DNA from: Emmonsiellopsis sp. PD_33
Taxonomy: Eukaryota; Ascomycota; Eurotiomycetes; Onygenales; Ajellomycetaceae
Length of the DNA: 52,417 nt
Reading direction: 5' to 3'
Assembly: GCA_032988165.1 (NCBI GenBank)
Contig: JANTQF010000245.1
Coordinates: 1-52,417, forward strand
Below, in pieces: positions 33,758 to 45,000 of the stretch. The position numbers and the translations under genes are program-made. The notes under the pieces were generated by a model that searched no databases, was not told the DNA's origin, and saw only the letters and a program-made list of their open reading frames with translations. Position 1 is the first letter of the stretch, and every line of letters starts with the position of its first letter.

Positions 33758-35696
33758 ATGCAGCCCTGGCAAGAACCCCAAAACTATCGCACCCGGCCTG
33801 TTGTTGTGCTTGGTGCTGGCGTACTAGGTCGACGCATAGGTATATAAATCCAACTACTCCTCATAGCTTCCTTCTTTTCAAAGCTAACTTTTCCCCTTTC
33901 ACACAACTAGCATGTATCTGGGCATCAGGCGGATATGATGTTATTATTCGGGATCCGAGCGCGCAACAAAGAGCCGACGGGATTGAATATGCCCAAGAAA
34001 ACGTGGACTCATATGCCCGGAAGACGGGGAAACAACCTGGCACGGTAAAGGCGGTTGAAGACCTGAAAGAAGCCCTGGAAAATGCCTGGCTGGTCATTGA
34101 AGCCGTGCCAGAAAAGATCCAGCTCAAGATCGATACATTTGCGGAGCTGGAGGCCCTTGCTCCTGCTGACTGCATCCTAGCTTCGAATTCGTCTTCATAC
34201 AGGTCATCTGAAATGCTCGCCAAGGTCTCCGCCGCCGCGAAATCTCGCATCTTGAACATGCATTACTATATGCCTCCGCAGTGCATGATCGTGGAACTCA
34301 TGACGGACGGCTATACAGACGAAGCAATCTTCCCGTTTATAGTCAAGCTGTCAAAGGAAGTTGCGACACTACCCTACGTTGCGAGAAAGGAGTCTACTGG
34401 CTTTATCTTCAACCGGTTGTGGGCTGCTGTCAAACGGGAGATTTTGACTATTTTGGCTGAGGGGGTATCGGTTCCAGAGGAAATTGACTCAATGTGGGAT
34501 GAAATGTTTGTCAAATCGCGTTTGACTCCTTGTATAACCATGGACAGTAAGTTGTTCCCACGTAACATTTTCAATATTCCGCAAGACTCGACTAATCAAT
34601 ATCCTACTCAGCTATCGGCCTTGACACGGTTGCCTTCATTGAGGGCCATTATATTGATGAGCGCGGCCTATCCTCCGAGAAGACGGTTGATTTTCTGAAA
34701 CGGAATTACTTGGATCATGGCAAGCTGGGCAACAAGTCTTCAAAGGGTGGCCTTTATCCTGTGACAAATGGCGCCACGGAGACAGGTAAAATCCTGGCTT
34801 TGGACGTCGGGCTCTCAGCGGCCGTACCATCCCCCCATTCCGGAGAGATTGTCGAGCTTACAACGGATGGGAAGCTACAACGAGTCCTCGTGCCAAAGCA
34901 GTCATTGCCTGATGGACTTGCCGTCGACCCGGACAGTGGCCGCATGTTCTGGACCTGTATGGGGATTATGGGCCAAGATGACGGTGCTGTCTATTCCGCC
35001 AAAACAGATGGCACCGACATCCAGACTATTGTACCTCCAGGGGCTGTTAACACACCGAAACAACTCACTATCGACGCTCCAGCGAAGAAGATCTACTTCT
35101 GTGATCGCGAAGGACTCCGGGTTTACCGCTGCAACTTCGACGGGTCAGATCTAGAAACATTGATCGAAGCCGGTCGCGTCGAAGAGCATAGCAAAGATGC
35201 AACGAGGTGGTGCGTTGGCATTACGGTAGCCCCATCCCTGGGCAAGTTTTATTGGACACAGAAAGGGCCTTCGAAAGGTGGCAAAGGTCGTATTTTCTGT
35301 GCCAACATCACCATGCCTGAGGGCAAATCTGCCTCTACCAGAGACGATATTCAATGCATTCTTGATAGTCTCCCCGAACCTATAGATTTGGAAATGGACG
35401 AACGCTCTCGCACCCTCTACTGGACGGATCGAGGTGAACTCCCTTTCGGCAACTCCTTGAACCGGGCCAGGCTAGACGAGCGTGGCCTCGTCATACCCGC
35501 CACTGAAACTCGGAAGCATGAGGTGCTCAGCAGAAATTTCAACGAAACGATCGGTTTAAAGTTGGATCTAGAGCATGGTTTTGTCTATGTCGCTGATCTA
35601 GGGGGCAGCATCTACCGCTGCGATTTGGATGGCAACAACAAGGAGAAACTATACACGGATGACTACCGATCATTCACGGGAATCACTGTGATCTGA
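33758..35696 (+). CDS. 3-Hydroxyacyl-CoA dehydrogenase-like enzyme fused to a YWTD beta-propeller
   Basis: Three exons (33758-33839, 33911-34546, 34612-35696) give 600 residues. Residues 1-285 form an NAD-dependent 3-hydroxyacyl-CoA dehydrogenase-like module: the Rossmann loop VLGAGVLGRRIA at the start (split by an intron), the NSSSY segment and a C-terminal helical domain beginning GLDTVAFIEGHY. Residues 300-600 are a beta-propeller of LDL-receptor YWTD type, with repeats carrying YFCDREGLRVYR, FYWTQKG, LYWTDRG and VYVADLGGSIYR. There is no signal peptide, so both halves are intracellular. The catalytic His-Glu pair cannot be assigned with confidence, so the real substrate (hydroxy-acid, gulonate-like or CoA ester) is open. 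The propeller could bind a ligand, give a sugar-lactonase-like activity, or only scaffold. The join is in one exon, so it is a genuine fusion. Confidence 0.85.
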
Positions 35697-35997
35697 GCCC
35701 TGAGAAATTGGATAATGTAGTTATTATTTAGATATTTGCTAGAGAACTGTACAATACATAGAATTACTTGCCTTATGATAGTTCATTCTGCTCCGGATCT
35801 CTAGATCAGTTCGGTTCGGTTAACTAGCTCACTCGGCCCGTCTTGGCAGATTTCGGGAAACTCTCGGTAAGTGAACCTGGCTATCCGTCACGTGAGGGTG
35901 CCGTCATTCCGGCCTCGCATCTTATCAAGTAGACTCCCTTCCGTCAACCATCGACTCGGTATCCCACCGGGATGATCGTTTAGACTCGCCAACGATC
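35697..35997. promoter_or_regulatory. Upstream region of Zn2Cys6 regulator 1
   Basis: This 301-bp stretch separates the stop of the fusion gene from the ATG of the regulator, and contains a GTTAACTAGCT motif near 35819-35829 and a CACGTGA element at about 35889-35895. The latter matches an E-box-type site for bHLH factors; its use here is unknown. Confidence 0.4.
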
Positions 35998-38387
35998 ATG
36001 TCTACACGCCGTTATCGGTCAGCGGTGGCCTGCCACAAGTGTCGCCGGCGCAAAGTCCGCTGCAGCGTTACGGTAACAGGGGTTCCCTGTACTTCCTGTG
36101 CTCAAGATGGTTCGCAATGTATTATCTCGCAAGGGGCCGGACGAATGTAAGGAATTCAGGTGGAAGTGAAGGACCCGGAGTTGCTAATTACAATAATCAG
36201 GCCATTCCAGAACCGGCCAGTCGCACCATACCCTCCCTTGCCACAGGACTTGGAGGTTGTAGGTTCTAGCGATAGGCCAATAACCCCGTCCGCAAGCTCG
36301 GTTGATGTACTCCCCAGCCGGTTGTCACCAAATGCTCGCCATAGAGAGTCTTCCCAGCGTTTAGAAATGAGTGATGATGCGAGTTCCTCCAGAGATCAAA
36401 ATTTAGTTGAAGAGCGAACCGGGGCGGAAATCGCAACCGCTGCCTTTGGGCAGAGCACGAAGGCTGGTAATATGCCTTTCTATACTGGTACGCCAATCAA
36501 CTTACTATACTCTTCGTAGACGAGTACAAATGAAGCTCAAAGCTTTTAAATAGGCGAGTCTCCGGGAGTCAGCGTGGTTCTCGATCTCTACTCGGACGCA
36601 CAGCACCCTGTGCCACGGCATTTTCTGATCCCATCGAAACCGGTTTCGTTATCGACGCAAGACCGGGAATACATGCAGCAAAAAGGCGTCTTTTTGCTAC
36701 CGGGAAGTGAGACTTGTAACGCACTCATCCGCGCGTACTTCCTTCATGTACATCCCATCATGCCGGTGGTTGATGTCACTGCCGTTCTCCAGCTCCATTC
36801 CGGCGCGCAGACTAACGAGTGTAATTTGCTGTTGCTCTGGAGCATCTTCTTTGTGGCTGTGAACGTGAGTTGATGCGCTCTAATCCATGACACGTATTCG
36901 ACTGAATGGTAGCAATAGTTTATTCCTACTGAAATCTGGAGGAGGGAGGGGTATTCGTCTCGAAAGAAGATGAAAGAGGCTGTGTATTCTCGCGCCAAGG
37001 TAGGTAACTCTGTCCTTTATCGTCTCCTTACGTTTTATCGATGATAGAGAGGCCCCCGAAACGCTTATTCGAATATCAGTGTATGTACGACAATAGTGGC
37101 GAGACGGATAAGATAGTCCTCCTACAATCGAGTCTCCTGCTGGGGTTCCACCACCCGGAAAGGGATGCGTTTTCGCAACCCTGGTATTGGACCGGTGTTG
37201 CAATTAGTCTATGCCAGATAATAGGTTTACACCGGCCTCCAGACTTGTCCCGGTTCGATTTATCCCTAGATGATGAACGGCGACGATTCTGGCGTCGTCT
37301 CTGGTGGTGTTGCTTCTTTAGAGATCGCTGGTTGAGCTTGACTTTGGGTCGACCTTTGAGGATCAACCTCGAAGACTGTGACATGGCAATGCCCGTAGCT
37401 GCGGACATGCTAAGTGACGTTGCTAGATTACCAGAATCAACTTCTGCGGCATATATCCCAAGTGAACTCCCACAGTTGGCAGAATACTGGGTTCTCCTGA
37501 TCCAACTGAGCAAACTTCTAGGGGAAGTGCTCGCGTTGAGTTATCGACCTAGTTCCAGTCCAACGCTTCAGCAAGTTGAAGCCCTTGAGGCAGAAATCCT
37601 TCTCTTTCGGATTCCTCCCATTTATGGGACCCATCAGACAAAAGTTACAGCTTTTTCCCTCTACCATTTGCAGCTACATTATCAGTGAGTATCGGCCCCT
37701 TTTACTTTACCCGCTGCGTATTTGCGAATGTGTTTTTGACCATAATAGAGCCTTTTTAATCACATTCTATCGCCCTTTTATTACCAAAGCTCCCGAGAAT
37801 CTACCGCTTGCGCATCAAGAGGTGTGGCAAAATCAGATACGAAACAAAATAGATGTTGCCGCTCTACAGACCAATGTTATTCTCGACAGCATGACGCGTG
37901 AAAATCTCCTAGGTTTTGCCGCTCCCATGACGTAAGTATTTGAAAAAGAAATTCCTCCCATTTCCAACAACTCTCCATGTTATATATATATCTACAGTGT
38001 CTAATAATCAGATATAGACCTTCTTTATTAGTCCCGGCAATGCATACCCACCTCCTCAATTGCAAATCCGCCGATATTCTATCACGCCGCCTGGGCCTCA
38101 ACAAACTAGACTTCTGCATGGCGATCCTAGGAGAGCTGCAAAATGCACACACATCGGCCTCTATTTATCGTGGGATTTTCCTAGAAGCCATCCGCCAGCT
38201 ATTTCCAGACTATAATTCCCAAGCACCACTGCCCGAATCCGATGCCTTTGAGTCGTCGTCGTCTATGCCGCCCGATGCCCAGTCAGGCGGCTCCCCACCA
38301 GGCATGACAGTCAGTGATGATGTGATTAACGCACTTATGGATGACGTATCAATCTTTAACTTTTGGGAGTCACTCAATCAGATGTAA
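35998..38387 (+). CDS. Zn2Cys6 transcription factor with fungal-specific middle domain
   Basis: Seven exons (35998-36146, 36201-36487, 36554-36864, 36919-36999, 37080-37684, 37749-37931, 38012-38387) give 663 residues. The binuclear zinc cluster has cysteines 12, 15, 22, 31, 34 and 41 (C-x2-C-x6-C-x8-C-x2-C-x6-C) and a basic RRRK segment. The middle region shows the Fungal_trans domain (PF04082): YWTGVAISLCQIIGLHR, the tryptophan-rich block around FWRRLWWCCFFRDRW and LGRPLRI. It should be a nuclear DNA-binding activator or repressor. Candidate targets are the neighbouring dehydrogenase fusion or P450 pair, from position only. It converges on a second Zn2Cys6 gene. Acceptor choices at 36200, 37079 and 38011 were set by frame. 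Confidence 0.87.
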
Positions 38388-39038
38388 TAATGAAACGGGC
38401 TAATGGGAATGGAGTTAAGGCTGTGAAGGGGTCAGGTCTGCAGGCGCTCACGTCTAAGTTTACATGTGCATGGATGCACCGTACTTTTGTAAAACGGTCT
38501 TTTCCGTGGCTATTTCATCTTTATATGTTTAGCTCAGCTAATGTAGGATATCCGGTATATACAGCAAGCTACCCATCTGCCTAAGCAGCTAGCTATAGGC
38601 GGCCGGAATTAATGCCCGAAGCAAATAAAAAGAACTTAAAAGTTAAAAATAAGGAGCGGTCCAGAATATCTTCTCATTTTCGCTCGAATAGAGGTAAGTT
38701 TTTACTTGCATAAGTAAACAAAAGGGGCAGCCACGGTGGGTATATTAATAGCTATAGAAACTAGAAAAAAATATAGGAGGGTCCCGGAAAAGATCGAAAA
38801 AAAAGGAAGGAAAGGAAAGGGAGAAAGAAGAGAGAAGAGATAAATGGAAACCGCTAAATTTGGACAAAACAAGACACATTTAACCCGACAGTAAGCAAAG
38901 AAAAAGGGGAAACGACAAGGGGGGCCATATAGAACCTCCGAAAACCTGGATCAAGGAGCCAGAGCATACATATATGAATGATCCCAATCAGAAGATACCA
39001 AGCCAGTCAGCCGTAGCTAAATGCCAACACCAAACAGC
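38388..39038. other. AT-rich intergenic stretch between convergent regulators
   Basis: This 651-bp stretch lies between the two stop codons. It is purine-rich on the plus strand around 38765-38845 (repeated GGAAAG/GAGAAG-type units). No gene, inverted repeat or transposon signature was recognised. Confidence 0.5.
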
Positions 39039-41232
39039 CTACGCCAGACTAATAACTCCCGCCTCCCCTTCCCCCCAACTCTTGCCCCGGGGGAAATCAA
39101 TATCCTTGGCCCGATAAGCCGCTTCAACAACCATCCTAGCCCGTCTCACACTTCCCAAATTCCTCGTCTTCTGAATACTCGCCAACCTTTCCAGCACAAA
39201 CCGTCGATGGCCCTCATCATCAAGATCCACATTTCCCACGATGAACAGCGGCCAGAGTAGGGTGGGTGAGTCGGGGAGCGTGGAGATGTGTGAGACGATG
39301 AGGTTGACGATGCGGGCTTTCCAGGCTGTTGAGGATGTGTCGACGGCGGTAGGTGTGGTGGGGCTGCGATTGCGGTTGTTGTTGATGTTGTTTCTGTTGT
39401 GCGGGTAGCGGGTGATTGTTTGGCGAGTGCTACTAGGATGATTATGGATGTTGTTATGTTGGTGATAGCGCAGCTCGGCAGGGCAGATATGGCAGGGGCT
39501 AGTTGGATTTCCCAAACGCTCGCGCAGGTAGAGGAGGGCGGAGAGTCTTTTTGTCTCCGCAATGCGTTCAAGATCTCCTTGCGGGGAGGCGCAGGAGGGC
39601 AGGGTTTGTTGGAGGGCATGGAGGGAGATTTCGAGGTTATTGCGGGCTGTGTTGAAGAAGGACGTTTCATGCAGACTTAGTGGGCGAGTTTTCGTGATCT
39701 ATTGCACATTGAGTTGGTTTGTGTATGTGATATTGGAATACCATATATTTAGGAATGTATGCATACCTTGGATTTCTCCATTGCCAGAGATGATATCTTC
39801 CCTATTAGAGTCATGAGGCCCCGTGAACATCCCATCAAGATGTCAATCTATATAAAACATGTAGAATTAGCCATGGTCTGTGGTCATCCTTGGCAAATTG
39901 CAGTCACGGCAGCGGGAAGCACGTACCTCCTCTAAATTATCATCCTCCAACCACGAATGATCCACCTGTTCCACGCTCGAAATATCCTCGACAGCAGTCC
40001 TAGCCATAATATCATGCGCCACAAAATACATGACAAAAAACCGCTTCAGCATCTGGCTTTCCGTGTATTCTTGTGACATGTGCTCCATGAGCTGAAGCCC
40101 TCCGCGAAGATGTGTCGTCCACGACGGCGAGCATCCATCCGTAATCTAGATAATAACAAAAGAATTAATATGGTTGGGCCCCACATCTACAAGAAGGCAC
40201 TTGATAATAGTTGAAACCAGACTCACATCATGAAAACAAAGCATCAAAACTGTCGCCACAGCTCCAGGGCTCGGTTCTCTCGCATTAATCTCATTCTGTA
40301 GACCATGCAGCGCCTTTTGCTTGTATATATACGCCTCCCTTTCGTACGTACGGTTCCCAAGCAACTGAAGCTGGTTCGCGGCGATTGCGAGGAGAATATT
40401 CCTTGCAGGTTCATGAAAGTTCAATCCCAACGGCGTGACGAGCTCCAAATACGGATTTTTTTTGCTGCTCAGCGAACAAAACGGCGCGATCCCGCGCACA
40501 AAATAATCCATGAGAAAGCCCTCAGCGGGCGAGTAATTTGCAAGCGGGTGTCCCAAGGCCCCGCGCAATGGAGCTCCCTGGCCAAAACCATGTTGCGACT
40601 GCGTAAGCGCCATCTGTACCAGGGAGTTCCTATCGATATCTGTCGTATCCCGGTTGCCAAAGTCCCAGTAGGTCGTGTTCAGAAATATCCATTTCCCAGA
40701 GTACTGATCTATCGGGACGGCTTCGAAATCGGGGCCGAGATTAGTTCTAGTAGGCTGTTTAGCCTTCGATGACTGTTTGGACCAAGTTCCTACCAGTAGG
40801 TATTTCCATAACATCAGCCTCCCATTTTAAGCATGTTGGGTTCCATGGATCGATATTCCCCAGGAACAGGTGGGGGGAAGGTGGGGTCCAAGTAAAAGAA
40901 AAAGCTGCGATATAACTACCCTCACGACCAAAATGAATACCCCTCTTCGCCGCCTCCTCCCTCCAAAGCAACTTGAGCCCGCGACAACATGGTAGATTTA
41001 GTCGTTTGCATCGTGAACATTTCGGCCACTCCTCGTCGCATGCGACGTGTTTGTCTGCGGAGATACCAAAGGGGCGCGCGGGTAAATTAGCATATCAATC
41101 TAGCAACAGTGGAAACAGCCCACAGCATAAAACAGCCGCGGGGTAGGGTCAAGATAAAAATAGCAAACCTTTGCACGTCCAGCAACCAGTCCGTCGGCGG
41201 CTTTCAGGCTGTTTTCGTTCACGGCGGGTCAT
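39039..41232 (-). CDS. Zn2Cys6 transcription factor, Fungal_trans_2-like
   Basis: Six exons on the minus strand (41232-41169, 41054-40920, 40789-40227, 40145-39927, 39847-39767, 39698-39039) give 573 residues. The zinc cluster has cysteines 17, 20, 27, 34, 37 and 44 (C-x2-C-x6-C-x6-C-x2-C-x6-C) and is split by the first intron. The body resembles the Fungal_trans_2 group (PF11951): GKWIFLNTTYWDFG, MLCFHDITDGCSPSWTTHLR and a C-terminal WPLFIVGNVDLDDEGHRRF block. An in-frame TGA just upstream fixes the start at 41232. The second intron (40919-40790) is long at 130 nt, and reading through it would add an odd Trp/Pro-rich peptide. The arginine after the first zinc half is replaced, giving KHVAC instead of the common KVRC. 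It is presumably nuclear; targets are unknown. Confidence 0.85.
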
Positions 41233-42085
41233 CTGTCAATCCTTCGCCTGTATCTAGCTCTACGTTGGTCGTCCCGCTGGCTGAGCGAAGGGGTGGGGCG
41301 TGCACCGGTGGTTGCAAACTAGACGGAAGCCATGGCCGCACCCCACGGCGCTGCAGTAAGAGTCCTGTTTCACGTACTAGGGTGATCCGGGCCAGCGGCG
41401 AAGTCTTCAACGGGCGGTAGGGATATAAAAAAGACGGCGCAGGGCGAGAGAAAAACGATGGGGTCTTATCAATCGAGCGCTCCCCAGATGTTTGTTGGGT
41501 TATTCCAGTTCGGGAAATCGCAAAAAGCCACTGCGCACGGGCAGCGGCTGAGTCAGCCTGTCGGGCTTCGGTTGGCGAAGGGCCAAGAGGATCGGGACAA
41601 GGAGAAGATGCGCCAACAGTTTGCGGTGTTCATGTTTCGGCGGCGATATAGCGGTGATGACGGGGGTGTTGGGAGCAAATAGACCCGGTTAACAATAACA
41701 GGGAACAGACGCTAGTTGTGCATAAACATAAACAAAACTGATATATAGATACTGCAAATCACCCCTATATCAGATAGCTTGATGCTCGGCCGACCGGGCA
41801 AGGGCATTCTCTTAAAAGATAGGCCCATAATCCGCCAACGCATACCCTTCCATTCCCGTAAAATGCACATGGGGAGAGGGGTTTGTCCAGTTCCGTCATA
41901 CCACCCATCAAAATCCCCTTCAATAGAAAACACAGAAGCAAAAGCAACCACAGATAGCATAAAAACAGGGCCCATATAAACTCCTCGCTGATGCACATGA
42001 CCAGACCGGTGCCAGAAAAGGGAAAGCGAAGAAAAATGAAGCGCACAACTCCCTGTCCTTATCAATAATAACAATTACATGTCCC
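41233..42085. promoter_or_regulatory. Upstream region of Zn2Cys6 regulator 2 and 3' flank of APC1
   Basis: The stretch holds the regulator 2 promoter and leader, which is GC-rich up to about 41440, then the AT-richer tail of APC1. A 74-codon frame on plus (41458-41682) begins with a normal ATG but shows no motif, so I do not call it a gene. Confidence 0.4.
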
Positions 42086-45000
42086 TCAAACCGTGCCAGC
42101 ATCGTCAACGTCTGTGGATTGACCAGTAATGCCACCGCCGTTATCGCCCACTTGCACGCCCCACACTCTCCACCGCGCATCCTCCACAACATCCGTCCTG
42201 AGCCACATCCCTTTAGTCAGTTTCTTGCTCCTCTTCCCCCCAATGGAAGAATCCTGTGCCCCCTTCACCTCGTCATTCGCATCCAACCAAGTGAAAAGGA
42301 GTTTAAGCTGCCACAGCTGATCCCTGATCATATCGTCCCCATCACCTTGTCGATTGGCAGCCGCCACAAGATTCCGAACTGTCTTCTCTAGCACAAGTCT
42401 GGTGTCCACAGCACTAGCACGCAACCAGGAAGGCGAACCAATTGTGATTCTTGGTTGGTTTTTTCCTGGGATTATAAGTGGTTGCTGAGATGGAACCGAC
42501 GGGATCACTAGAGCCTTTTCGCCCATGTCGAGTAGCCGGAAAGCATCCAAGTTGAAAATCCATTCCCACAAATGGCGCGCAGGGTACCGGATTTGAACAG
42601 ATGATTTGCCTTGGGAATACAGGGAGGGTGCGGCCGTACTTGGCAGGGTGTTCAGTGCTCTGGAGTAGCCAGTAGTCGAGGAGGGGGAAATATCCTGGAC
42701 ATCGCTCAGTGCCAGGAGCGAAGAGGAGAATTCGGAAGATCCAGCGTCATTATAAACAGCACGTCTGCGGAGGTAAACAGACTGGTCACCCAAACCGAAC
42801 TTGTTGCGAAGGGTTTCATTCTCAGCGAAGTCCAGGGTTAGATTCCAATGGTCTGGGCTTTGTATTTTGACAGCAGCAAGGTCTGACAGGTTGGGGAGCA
42901 AACAAGGTGCTGTTGTAACCCGAGTTTCGCCCGTTTTGAGCGTCAACGACACCGGGATTGTTATGGCACGCCGTGTGTCAAGATCACGGGGAATGAGACA
43001 CCGTGGCTCAGCGGCAAGGACCCAGAGATGGCGAAAGGCCTGCAGATGGCACTTGTTGTCAAGAACAGTTTTGGGGAATATGGGGTAGAAGGAGCATAGC
43101 AGCGCTGCGATGCCAAGATCAGAGGTTCCGAGAGTATAAGTGCCCCCACCCAAAAACAACATACCAACCGCCATATGGGCTGACATGTGGCTACCGTAAG
43201 GGGTGTCTCCATCAACGTGGCCATGAAGCGATCGGAGACGGCGGAACAAAACAATATCTCCTGTTCCAGCCATGATAGCTGATGTAGATAGTGCCACAAT
43301 ATCTTGGCAATTGCGAACCGAGTTGCGGGCCAGCTTTTCGTCGTAACTATGCACTTTGAGCCGGGATATACGTATAAATTGGTCAAGATAGGACACAAGA
43401 AGATCCCGCGCTTGGTATGAACCAGACCCAGCAAATCGAAGCCCAATAGCGAAGCACAACCCAGCAACGATGTTGAAGAAAGGCATATCATCCGTACTAA
43501 GACGGCGGATGGTAGTAAGACGAGCCTTGCGTTTATAGACTGCGGGTAGGTTGTTTTGGATCCATTTGAAACTTGCAGTTATAGAATCCCACATTATCAA
43601 GTGCTTGGCCAACGTTCTCAGCAGGAAAATATCAGGGCGAACGTAGTCAAATTGAGCAATGGTGTCGGGGATATCAATTTTCTCAGCGATAGTCCTATCG
43701 TTCGATTTCATAAATATTATTGCCAACGCAACCGTAGCCCCAGAAGTAGCTTTATCCAGGATATGGACAACATCCACGTTTTTCGTCCCGACAGCAAGAG
43801 CCAACAATCTCTCCACAATATGCATATCTCGGAGACCTCTCAGGTCATTGCCTTTGGCCAAGTTTATGAATCCTAGAGCAAAACCTGCAGCCAGACGGTA
43901 GCCTTCGTCTCGTAGGATCTCGTGTGAAATTGAAGGCTCTTCATGTTCGACGTTTTCGATTTCTGACAACATGACTTCGCTCATTCTTCGGTGCTGGGAG
44001 TTACAATAAAGAAGGCCAATGCCCATTATTCCAGTAGTTTGGGTGAGAGGTGATAGATTCAGTTCTGCGGCACCAGGGGGGAGCATCCTTGTCACATGAA
44101 CAGACAGTAAGCGTGTTATTAGCGTATCCATGGTGCCAATATACGAGGCGGAAAGCCCGAGAAGCAGACCGATTGAAGTCATCGTATGTTTAGGCGTCAG
44201 ATACTTGAACGCAACCCATTTCGCCAGTGACTTCAAGTGTCCATTCAAGCCGAGCGCAAGCAGAAAACCGGCGTGTCTATTCGTGAGCTCTGTTGGTTTG
44301 TTATACAATATCCATGAGGTATCAATACCTTTGGCGGCCTTAGATATTGCAAGTCCGGTTGATGCTCCGTTGTGGAAAAAGGCCCAGCAAACCTTGTCCT
44401 CGGTAAATGCTGACCTATCGGCGCTGATTGTAACGTTCGATGGCTTCATGACGCATTGCAAAGAGAACGATGGGATCGGAAGCTTTTCCGTGAGGAGAGG
44501 GACTCTACCACTGAACCCTATCATTGCTCTCCCAGCAGGGACAGACAGAGTTCGCAAGACCACGAGCTGAACCAGCTCCTTCTGGGCCTCGAGAGCCTCC
44601 GACTCAGACAATCCTGGAGAAGGTGAACACTCTGCAGAGGGCGCCTTCATTTGGTTGAGAATTTTACTCGCGTCGAAAAAGCGTCGATCCTCTCTAAAAA
44701 TGAGTCGAGTTATGGATTGTCTGTCGGCTTCGGCAGAAACTTCGAATGAATTAACCGTATTTGCATCAAGTGATGGGTTCCCCATTAAATGAACATCTCT
44801 AACGGCGTCATGAGATTGGATAAATTGGGACCTGGACATTGGAGGAATGCTACTGTCGTCGGTCATGGACATAAACAGATCATCCCTATCGACCAACCCG
44901 AGCAATGAACTGCCCCAATGGCTCGGCGGCGCTGACTGACATTGGGCAATAGCTTCATGGAGCGGTGTACTGATTCCGTCTGGCAGAGTATCGATGACAG

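Noticed and set aside
41458..41682. 74-codon frame with a good ATG upstream of regulator 2
   Set aside because: No homology recognised and no supporting splice or promoter context; too short to call.
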